Shown here: piece by piece, positions 57,385-64,000 of the stretch
How the letters are laid out: the number at the start of each line of letters is the position of its first letter
How positions within the stretch are numbered: position 1 is the stretch's first letter
Assembly (NCBI RefSeq): GCF_038593265.1
Contig: NZ_CP151979.1
Location: 1,998,001 to 2,062,000, forward strand
DNA from: Ureibacillus sp. FSL W7-1570
GTDB taxonomy: Bacteria; Bacillota; Bacilli; Bacillales_A; Planococcaceae
Direction: 5' to 3'
DNA length: 64,000 bases
Notes under the pieces: model-generated
What the model was told of the DNA's origin: nothing
The model's input: the letters and a program-made list of their open reading frames with translations, nothing else
Database searches by the model: none
Made by a program: the position numbers and the translations under genes

Positions 57385-57741
57385 TCATGAACTCATAATG
57401 ATCACTTGTGCCGCAGCATAATCCCTTGAATGGGTGATGCTGACAAAACCATTGACTGCTTGGCCATGAAAGTAAAGTACCGGTTTTCCCAGTTCATCAT
57501 TTAAGATTTCAATCTGATGAAATTCGCATCCCTCCCTTATTCCAGTGCCATTGGCTTTTGAGAAAGCTTCCTTTGCTGCAAATCTCCCTGCTAAAAATTC
57601 ATATTTTCTTTTTTCAGAAAGATGATTAAAAATATCCAACTCCCGCTCCGATAAAATGCGCTTATGAAATTTATCAGTCCGATTCATCAGCTCCTTGATC
57701 CGTTCAATCTCCACTATGTCCAAACCTATTCCTTTTATCAT
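57385..57741 (-). CDS. acpS: Holo-[acyl-carrier-protein] synthase
   Basis: This 118-residue phosphopantetheinyl transferase activates ACP for fatty acid synthesis. The Mg2+/CoA motifs are GLDIVEIERI (Asp8) and RFAAKEAFSKA (Glu58). SITHSRDYAAAQVI closes the fold. ATG 57741 follows AAGGAGAAC. It is divergent from the rhomboid gene with 70 bases between the starts. Confidence 0.95.
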   Translation of the reverse strand: MIKGIGLDIVEIERIKELMNRTDKFHKRILSERELDIFNHLSEKRKYEFLAGRFAAKEAFSKANGTGIREGCEFHQIEILNDELGKPVLYFHGQAVNGFVSITHSRDYAAAQVIIMSS

Positions 57742-57811
57742 ATGATGAAGTTCTCCTTTTATTAATCTCTAACAACAATGTATAATAATTTTATAAATTG
57801 AGGTGACGATT

Positions 57812-58417
57812 ATGTTTGTTCGTACAGAAAATTTCAGGCAATATATCAAATATTATCCGGTTGTTGCAACGATTATTGCGCTAAATCTTATCATTTATAT
57901 ACTAACAATGATTCCTGTTATTGGTGATACGATATTTTACATGGGAATGAGCGTCAATTGGTTGATTGCTGAAGGCGAGTGGTGGCGGGTCATCACTTCC
58001 ACATTCTTGCACGCAGGGTTTTTCCACATATTGTTTAATATGTTTTCGTTGTTTTTATTCGGGCCAGAATTGGAGAGAATTGCAGGGAAACTGCGTTTTA
58101 TCACCATTTATTTGTTTTCGGGAATATTCGGTAACGTTGCGACATTCATTTTTCAATCCGGGGAATATGCAAGTGTGGGGGCCAGTGGTTCGATTTATGG
58201 CATTTTCGGAGCTTATGCAGCACTTGTCTACTATACCAGAAACACAATGCCTCAACTGAAACAAATCATTATGCCGATCATTATTATTGGGTTGATTATG
58301 ACCTTTTTACAGCCAAATATTAACATTTACGCCCACATTGGTGGATTGATTACCGGATTCTTGTTGGGACTTGCTTACTTCTCACCAAAAAATATATTAC
58401 GTTGGCGCATGAAATAA
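57812..58417 (+). CDS. ydcA: Rhomboid family intramembrane serine protease (YdcA-like)
   Basis: This 201-residue protein has six predicted membrane helices. The catalytic Ser125 is in GASGSIYG and His175 in YAHIGG. Asn76 within FHILFNMF stabilises the oxyanion, so the protease site is complete. Substrates are unknown. ATG 57812 follows GAGGTGACG. The following gap holds a terminator that begins with a GGCTGGGACA motif like the repeat ends. Confidence 0.9.
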   Translation: MFVRTENFRQYIKYYPVVATIIALNLIIYILTMIPVIGDTIFYMGMSVNWLIAEGEWWRVITSTFLHAGFFHILFNMFSLFLFGPELERIAGKLRFITIYLFSGIFGNVATFIFQSGEYASVGASGSIYGIFGAYAALVYYTRNTMPQLKQIIMPIIIIGLIMTFLQPNINIYAHIGGLITGFLLGLAYFSPKNILRWRMK

Positions 58418-58471
58418 CACTAAAATTGGACAACAAAAAATGATTTATTAAAGGCTGGGACAAATGCAAAA

Positions 58472-58504
58472 AACATCATTTTGGCGCAACACCAAAATGA
58501 TGTT
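58472..58504. terminator. Terminator between the rhomboid gene and ydbT
   Basis: A perfect 13-bp stem AACATCATTTTGG/CCAAAATGATGTT has A and T runs on either side and is usable by both convergent genes. AGGCTGGGACAAA at 58452-58464 just before it resembles the left end of the repeat family. Confidence 0.85.
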
Positions 58505-58523
58505 TTTTTGATATATCGAAAAT

Positions 58524-60032
58524 TTATTCTGCCGTCCCTTTATTTTCTTTGGACCGTTCAAACCAAGACAGGATCGCATCGACATCCGATTCGTCCAGGT
58601 GGGCGACTTTCCCTGTTGCACCGCCAATGCCGGACATGACCGTTGCCTGAACGGTAGCGATGTTTTTCCTTTTTTGAAAATAATTTTGTTTCTTTTGAAT
58701 GACTTGAATCCGTTTCTTTTCGACGATAAACGTCACCCGGCTGATGATGCGATACCTTAATGTCAACTGGTTTCCGGAAATCAAATAGCCATTTGTTTTG
58801 TATTGCCACAAACCCAACACGAAAACAAGAAATGGGAGCAAGATGGACAATAACCCGACCGGATAAAAGAAATATGAACATATCGCAATGATTGGAATCA
58901 AACCTATGATATACACTCTGTAAAAGTGCGGCCGGGATTTTTTTGGCGGACGGATCAATCCGTTTTCAAATTGGAGCGAAAACTGTGGAAATAAACGCCG
59001 CAATGGTTCGTACATTTCTTTTTTTGAAATGAGCGGGAACATCGCGATATTTGTATCATTCTTCCCAAATCCCCAGCTCGCGCTTTCCACAACGACCGTT
59101 GCATAACGGGTAAGCTGTCTCAAAGGATTCTCGATGATCTTGATTCCCTGCACCCGATTGAGTGGAATAATAATCCGCTTTCTTTCCAACAGCCCCCGTG
59201 TAATAATGATCCGATCATTTTCCTGTACAACCGTGAAATCATAATAATTCACAAATGTGATCATGACCGACAGTATCCAGGCAATGAAAAATGCGATGAA
59301 AAGGAGAAACGCGACGAACATCATTCCGAATTGAACAATTGCGGCCACTTCTTCGACAATCCAGTCGGACGGGATAATATCCGCAAACTGGGAAAAAAAG
59401 GCCGCCACCCCCGCAATAACGACACCGATGCTATTGGAAGTCGTCGCAAGTAATATCAAATCCTTTGGCGCCATTTTATATATCACATGGGATGGTTGCG
59501 ATACTTCCTCCTCGGGATTGGATTGAACAGCTTCATCCAACGGTTCATCGCCCGGTTTTTGTCCGGTTTTTGCTCTTTTTGTTTCGTTTTCAATAATCTC
59601 CGCAGCCTCTTTTGTGATGGCGGTGAATACCGCTTCCGGCTTTCCGGATGTGGTCCCTGCCGTTTCCACATTGACTTCCACGAGTCCGAACAGGCGATGG
59701 AGTATCGTCTCTTTATAGTTGAAGCTTTGAATCCGATCAAAAGGGATATAACGCTTCTTTTTGACAATCAATCCATATTCCACCCGCAGTTCATTATCTT
59801 CAAACCAATAGACAAAAGTCCTCCATTCGATAATTCCGGAAATCAAATAAAAAATAATAACCACTATAAAGATGATAACAGGAATGTACTCCCAAAAATG
59901 TTTCGCATCCGCACGGAAATTAAATCCGTTCGCTATCAATAGAATAAGCAATGGTGGAAAAAGGTCTTTGAGTCCTTTCAAAAAACCAATGACTGCAGAG
60001 ATGGGATGGAGCCGATATTTCTTATACATCAT
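58524..60032 (-). CDS. ydbT: YdbT-like membrane protein with bacterial PH domains
   Basis: This 502-residue membrane protein has three bPH2 (YdbS/YdbT-type) domains at about 65-140, 265-345 and 405-485, separated by hydrophobic pairs. Repeated signatures are RYIPFDRIQSFNYKE, RIIIPLNRVQGIKI and FIVEKKRIQVIQKKQ. B. subtilis YdbS and YdbT protect against the bacteriocin amylocyclicin and possibly other peptides. ATG 60032 lies inside the end of ydbS, so the two are coupled. The region about 155-205 is an acidic cytoplasmic insert. Confidence 0.85.
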   Translation of the reverse strand: MMYKKYRLHPISAVIGFLKGLKDLFPPLLILLIANGFNFRADAKHFWEYIPVIIFIVVIIFYLISGIIEWRTFVYWFEDNELRVEYGLIVKKKRYIPFDRIQSFNYKETILHRLFGLVEVNVETAGTTSGKPEAVFTAITKEAAEIIENETKRAKTGQKPGDEPLDEAVQSNPEEEVSQPSHVIYKMAPKDLILLATTSNSIGVVIAGVAAFFSQFADIIPSDWIVEEVAAIVQFGMMFVAFLLFIAFFIAWILSVMITFVNYYDFTVVQENDRIIITRGLLERKRIIIPLNRVQGIKIIENPLRQLTRYATVVVESASWGFGKNDTNIAMFPLISKKEMYEPLRRLFPQFSLQFENGLIRPPKKSRPHFYRVYIIGLIPIIAICSYFFYPVGLLSILLPFLVFVLGLWQYKTNGYLISGNQLTLRYRIISRVTFIVEKKRIQVIQKKQNYFQKRKNIATVQATVMSGIGGATGKVAHLDESDVDAILSWFERSKENKGTAE

Positions 60033-60501
60033 CTTCAGCCACCCTCGCCAATTCGGAAATTCTCGCCCGCAGCTGGTCGGCATCTTCCGTTATCAGCATC
60101 GGGATCACATGCGTTGTCGCCGCTGTGGAAATCGCAATATTGGCCAAATCATATTTTTTGAGAATCGGTCCTTGTGTGGTGTCCACATGTTGTACGCGAA
60201 CCATAGGGATTAAAGTTCTTTTCACGACAAACAAACCGCTCTGGATTTCAATTTCCTGCTCCCTCACCTCATACCGCCAATGATCCCACCGGATTTTTGG
60301 GAACAGCCAAATGAAGGCGAATCCAACGATCAACACTGCTCCTATCGCTATGTAATAAAAAATGTCCAACCAATCCAATTGATAAGTTAAAAAACAAAGG
60401 ATCCCTGCAATGATTGATAGAATCAAAGTATAAATAAGACCATACAGCCGCCACACGGTCAACCCTTTTCGTGGTATTTGATGTTCAAGTTCTTTTCTCA
60501 T
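60022..60501 (-). CDS. ydbS: YdbS-like membrane protein with bacterial PH domain
   Basis: This 159-residue protein has two N-terminal membrane helices (about 20-70) and one bPH2 domain (about 75-150, LIPMVRVQHVDTTQGPILKKY). It is the partner of YdbT. ATG 60501 follows GAGGTGAGG. The 3' end overlaps the ydbT start by 11 bases. Confidence 0.86.
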   Translation of the reverse strand: MRKELEHQIPRKGLTVWRLYGLIYTLILSIIAGILCFLTYQLDWLDIFYYIAIGAVLIVGFAFIWLFPKIRWDHWRYEVREQEIEIQSGLFVVKRTLIPMVRVQHVDTTQGPILKKYDLANIAISTAATTHVIPMLITEDADQLRARISELARVAEDDV

Positions 60502-60685
60502 TGTCCTCACCTCTAATCCGTCACTCCTATTCTATACGGATTCACTTTCAAATTTGTTTCAAAATTCAAAATTCTCTTTGAAAAAGACTCATTTTATGGT
60601 ATGTAAATTCATATAAACTTATTGTATCTTCTATGAAGTTGCGAGAATTGTTCACGTTTAAAAGAATTGGAGGAGTGTATGTAGA

Positions 60686-62269
60686 ATGAATGTACCTTTA
60701 ATTTTAACCCATTTCTTAGATCGTGCCGTAGCACTATATGGGGACAAGGAAGCAGTCATCGGTTATGAAGGGGATCGGCGCTTCACGTATCGGGAGTTCA
60801 ATAATCGGGTGAACCAGCTCTCGAGAGGCCTGCAATCATTGGGCATCCAAAAATACGATAAAGTGGCTTATCTTGCGCCAAACACTATTGAAATGCTGGA
60901 GGGCTTTTATGGCATCTACCAAGTTGGTGCAGTGATGGTGCCTTTAAACATCCGTTTGAAACCGGAAGATTATCTTTTTATTTTAAATCACAGCGAATCG
61001 AAAGTTTTGTTCGTTGACCAGGAGCTTTATCATTTAATTGAACCGATCAAAGAAAAATTGGTTACCGTAAAAACAATCATTGTTCATAACAAAGATAACG
61101 AAACCAATGAAATCGGTTATGACGAGTGGCTTGCAGGCTTCGACGATTCGAAATTCGACCGTGTGGAATTGGATGAAAATGATGAGTGCAGTTTATTATA
61201 TACAAGCGGAACAACCGGAAATCCAAAAGGGGTTCTTCTCACTCATCGCAACAACTATTTGCATGCTTTAAGTTCGATGCATTTCTTGCGCGTCACAGAT
61301 CAAGACGTATATTTGCACGTTCTGCCAATGTTCCATGTGAATGGCTGGGGTTCACCTTTTTATTATACTGCCAACGGAGCAACCCATGTCACTTTGAGAA
61401 AGGTTGCAGCCGATCAAATTTTTGATGCCATCCAAAAATACAATGTAACGGTTATTCATATGGCCCCAACGGTATTAAATACATTATTGCAATATTACGA
61501 TGAACACAAACCTGAAACTCCTAAAAATATCAGGGTTGTCATTGCGGGTTCTGCTCCGCCACCTGCGTTTGTCGGACGAGTTGAAAAAGACCTGGGATGG
61601 GAATTCATTCAAGTATATGGAATGACGGAATCTTCACCGCTCAGTTTAGGTTCCCGAATTCTTTCCCAATACGTGGATTTGCCGGAAGAAGAAAAATTCC
61701 GGTTGAAAGCGAAAGCGGGTACGCCATTTATCGGTACGGAAGTAAAAGTGGTGGACGAAAATGGGGAAGAAGTGCCTCATGACGGAAAAACGATGGGTGA
61801 AATTGTTGTCCGCGGCAACGGTGTAATGAAAGGTTATTGGAGAAACGAGACCGCCACTATGGAAACAATTGTGGACGGTTGGCTGCATACCGGTGATGTA
61901 GGAACAATTGACGAAAAAGGATACATCGATATCACTGACCGCAAAAAGGACATCATCATCAGCGGCGGGGAAAATATCTCCTCCATCGAGGTGGAAGGCG
62001 TTCTTTATGAACATCCAGCCGTGAAGGAAGCGGCTGTTATCGCGGTTCCTCATGAAAAATGGGGGGAAACGCCACATGCCATCGTTGTATTAAAAGAAGG
62101 CCACAGCGTTACTGAACAAGAACTCATTGACTTCACCCGTTCGAAATTGGCCCACTTTAAAGCGATCAAAAGCGCGTCTTTCGTGGATGAATTGCCAAAA
62201 ACAGCGTCCGGTAAAATCCAAAAAGTCCAATTGCGCAAACAATATGTCGAATCAATCCAAAAAGTATAA
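60686..62269 (+). CDS. Acyl-CoA synthetase (long-chain fatty acid-CoA ligase family)
   Basis: This 527-residue ANL-superfamily enzyme forms acyl-AMP and then acyl-CoA. The P-loop is LYTSGTTGNPKGVLLTH (about 170-186). Then come YGMTESSP (adenine site), GWLHTGDVG, DRKKDIIISGGENIS hinge and the C-terminal catalytic lysine in TASGKIQK. The acyl-chain length is uncertain; the family includes medium/long-chain ligases such as LcfB and YngI. ATG 60686 follows GGAGGAG. A copy of the repeat element starts 12 bases after the stop and probably terminates the transcript. Confidence 0.88.
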   Translation: MNVPLILTHFLDRAVALYGDKEAVIGYEGDRRFTYREFNNRVNQLSRGLQSLGIQKYDKVAYLAPNTIEMLEGFYGIYQVGAVMVPLNIRLKPEDYLFILNHSESKVLFVDQELYHLIEPIKEKLVTVKTIIVHNKDNETNEIGYDEWLAGFDDSKFDRVELDENDECSLLYTSGTTGNPKGVLLTHRNNYLHALSSMHFLRVTDQDVYLHVLPMFHVNGWGSPFYYTANGATHVTLRKVAADQIFDAIQKYNVTVIHMAPTVLNTLLQYYDEHKPETPKNIRVVIAGSAPPPAFVGRVEKDLGWEFIQVYGMTESSPLSLGSRILSQYVDLPEEEKFRLKAKAGTPFIGTEVKVVDENGEEVPHDGKTMGEIVVRGNGVMKGYWRNETATMETIVDGWLHTGDVGTIDEKGYIDITDRKKDIIISGGENISSIEVEGVLYEHPAVKEAAVIAVPHEKWGETPHAIVVLKEGHSVTEQELIDFTRSKLAHFKAIKSASFVDELPKTASGKIQKVQLRKQYVESIQKV

Positions 62270-62280
62270 AAAATATAAAA

Positions 62281-62538
62281 GAGGCTGGGACATAACTAAT
62301 AAAGTGAACGAGCTGCAAAAAGAATTTTTGTAAAAAATTGATTGGAGTGACGGGGCGACTCCTGCGGGAACAGCCCGAGTCTCGAGACCCCGCAGGAGCG
62401 AAGGATTGAGCTCCGAGGAGGCTCGAGCCGGGCCCGCGGAAAGCGTCCCCGGAACGGAAATCAATTTTCTTCAATTATCAAAAAAACACCATTTTCTCCC
62501 GGGAGAAAATGGTGTTTTTTATCTTTTGTCCCAGCCTC
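62281..62538 (+). repeat. TIR repeat element, copy 3 (258 bp, internal deletion)
   Basis: This has the same ends (GAGGCTGGGACA, TGTCCCAGCCTC) and order as copy 1. About 40 bases are missing after GACGGGGCGA, so GACTCCTGCGGG follows directly. The palindrome at 62485-62516 is unchanged. It fills the gap between two convergent genes. Confidence 0.9.
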
Positions 62539-62547
62539 TTTCATTTC

Positions 62548-63972
62548 CTATCTGCCTTTGCGGCGTCCGCTTCTCTCTTTTCGGCCACGGACTTCTTTCC
62601 GTACCCCGCCGCGTCCCCCTCCACGACCGCTTGTGGAGCGTTCTCTTCGTTTTGGAAGAGGAGCTTCTTCTGTAATTTTTACCGGTGTAGCATCCGGCTC
62701 TTTTGTGAATGATTTGATCGCTGCAGCTACAAGATCCACCGCTTCATAGTTTTCCAAAAGTTCCGTCGCAAGTATGCGGTAATCTTTTAAGTCGTTCGCT
62801 TGAACAATTTCGATGAGCCTTTCAACAGCCAATTTTTGTTGACCTGCCAAAGCTTCATCTTGCGTGGGTGGCCGAAGGGGCGAAATGCGTTTTTTCGTTG
62901 TTTCTTCCACAATTCGCAAATATCCCATTTCCCGAGGCGTTACAAACGTAACGGCAATGCCTGATTTCCCCGCACGGCCAGTTCGCCCGATGCGGTGAAC
63001 ATAACTTTCCGGATCTTGCGGAATGTCAAAATTGTAGACGTGAGAAACACCGGAAATATCCAGTCCCCGTGCCGCAACATCCGTTGCAACAAGGATATCA
63101 ATTTTATTTTCTTTAAATTGACGCAACACAGATAATCGTTTTGATTGGCTTAAATCCCCGTGAATGCCTTCCGCCAAATATCCACGGATGTTCAGCGCTT
63201 GCGCTAATTCATCGACGCGGCGTTTTGTCCGGCCAAAAACAATCGCGAGTTCAGGCTGATGGACATCCAATAAGCGGGTTAAAATGTCAAATTTTTCTCG
63301 TTCTTGGGATTTTACAAAGTATTGCTCGATATTTTCAACCGTCATTTCCTTGGATTTAATTTTCACTTCTTGCGGATTACTCATAAATTTCGTTGCAATT
63401 TTGCGAATCGCCGGCGGCATTGTTGCAGAGAACAACAGCATTTGGCGATTTTTAGGCACTTTCTCCAAAATCGCATTGATATCATCGATAAAGCCCATGT
63501 TCAACATTTCATCCGCTTCATCCAAAACAAGGGTTTGAACTTGATCAAGTTTCAATGTGCGACGGTTGATATGGTCAATGATCCGGCCTGGCGTACCTAC
63601 AATGATTTGAGGTTTATTTTTCAAAGCGCGGATTTGCCGCCCGATATCTTGGCCCCCATAAACCGATAAAATTTTCACCCGCTTATCATATCCAATTTTA
63701 TAAAGTTCTTCTGACACTTGGATCGCGAGCTCACGTGTCGGTGCAATAATTAAAGCTTGAATCTCAGGATTTTTCGTATCGATTTTCTCAATGATCGGGA
63801 TACCGAACGCCGCCGTTTTACCTGTACCTGTTTGTGCTTGACCGATAATGTCGCGACCTTCCAAAGCAAACTTGATTGTCCCTTCCTGGATTGGTGTTGC
63901 TTCTTCAAATCCCATCCGTTTTAATGAACGTAATGTAGATTCGCTGATATTAAATTCTGAAAAATTTGTCAA
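62548..63972 (-). CDS. cshA: DEAD-box ATP-dependent RNA helicase CshA
   Basis: This 474-residue RNA helicase is linked to RNA degradation, ribosome biogenesis and cold growth. Motifs in order are Q motif [19 protein letters not shown] (I), PTRELAIQ (Ia), TPGRIIDH (Ib), VLDEADEML (II), LFSATMP (III), [11 protein letters not shown] (V) and [11 protein letters not shown] (VI). The C-terminal tail (about 430-474) is Arg/Gly-rich ([11 protein letters not shown]) for RNA binding. TTG 63972, 9 bases after AAGGAG, is preferred to the TTG at 63981. It ends 9 bases from the repeat element. Confidence 0.96.
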   Translation of the reverse strand: MTNFSEFNISESTLRSLKRMGFEEATPIQEGTIKFALEGRDIIGQAQTGTGKTAAFGIPIIEKIDTKNPEIQALIIAPTRELAIQVSEELYKIGYDKRVKILSVYGGQDIGRQIRALKNKPQIIVGTPGRIIDHINRRTLKLDQVQTLVLDEADEMLNMGFIDDINAILEKVPKNRQMLLFSATMPPAIRKIATKFMSNPQEVKIKSKEMTVENIEQYFVKSQEREKFDILTRLLDVHQPELAIVFGRTKRRVDELAQALNIRGYLAEGIHGDLSQSKRLSVLRQFKENKIDILVATDVAARGLDISGVSHVYNFDIPQDPESYVHRIGRTGRAGKSGIAVTFVTPREMGYLRIVEETTKKRISPLRPPTQDEALAGQQKLAVERLIEIVQANDLKDYRILATELLENYEAVDLVAAAIKSFTKEPDATPVKITEEAPLPKRRERSTSGRGGGRGGVRKEVRGRKERSGRRKGR

Positions 63973-64000
63973 ACTCTTCAATCTCCTTTTTTCTTAAGTC

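Noticed and set aside
58452-58504. Fourth copy of the repeat element
   Set aside because: Only the GGCTGGGACA end resembles it. The hairpin sequence differs and there is no right end, so it is listed as a terminator only.

Overview
The window is about 64 kb of chromosome from a low-GC, spore-forming Bacillales bacterium. The 16S and 23S genes, the S-box and CIRCE elements, the des-desKR cascade and the sigB module all fit this. So does gene order shared with Bacillus subtilis: groEL-groES-ydiL-tatC-tatA-rex-ydiF-tsaD-rimI-tsaB-tsaE, then an rRNA/tRNA block, then sprT-tex-sigB-rsbW-V-U-T-mazF-mazE-alr-ydcC-acpS-rhomboid-ydbT-ydbS and cshA. Divergence of many proteins from B. subtilis and the 16S character suggest the Planococcaceae/Caryophanaceae side (Ureibacillus/Lysinibacillus-like). 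That placement is inference, not a search result.

Left part (1-31 kb): start of pncB; a decayed ABC-ATPase fragment; proline dehydrogenase; the cold-sensing cassette des-desK-desR; a GNAT acetyltransferase; a methionine operon (yitJ-metH) under a SAM-I riboswitch; coproporphyrinogen oxidase; a LysR/Sel1 pair; an Est30-like esterase; an EndoQ-type repair nuclease; a tryptophanase/tyrosine phenol-lyase family enzyme with altered cofactor residues; divergent Ku and LigD (two-protein NHEJ); a czrA-czcD metal-efflux pair; a SleL/YaaH-like spore cortex hydrolase whose expected start codon reads ATA; a YkuI-like degenerate EAL protein; groESL; a CPBP protease; tatAC; rex.

Middle (31-48 kb): ydiF, then a dynamic region. 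A cluster of seven TTATNCACA DnaA boxes lies between ydiF and tsaD. It is flanked by two copies of a roughly 300-bp non-coding repeat with terminal inverted repeats and a perfect terminator palindrome. One copy is split by an IS4-family element (10-bp target duplication), whose transposase gene is itself split by an IS21-family element (5-bp target duplication). Next come the tsaD-rimI-tsaB-tsaE genes for t6A tRNA modification, a 28-codon membrane peptide gene, duplicated chimeric 5S rRNA fragments, and an rRNA operon with seven tRNA genes placed 5' of 16S behind one strong promoter.

Right part (48-64 kb): sprT-like protein, tex, a reduced sigB module (rsbT-U-V-W-sigB without rsbR, rsbS or rsbX) with an internal sigma-B promoter, MazEF, alr, a YdcC lipoprotein, acpS, rhomboid, ydbST, an acyl-CoA synthetase, a third copy of the repeat, and the DEAD-box helicase cshA.

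Most of the window is conserved core genome. The least ordinary features are the nested transposons, the DnaA-box cluster, the repeat family, the rRNA-tail rearrangements and the odd tryptophanase-family enzyme.
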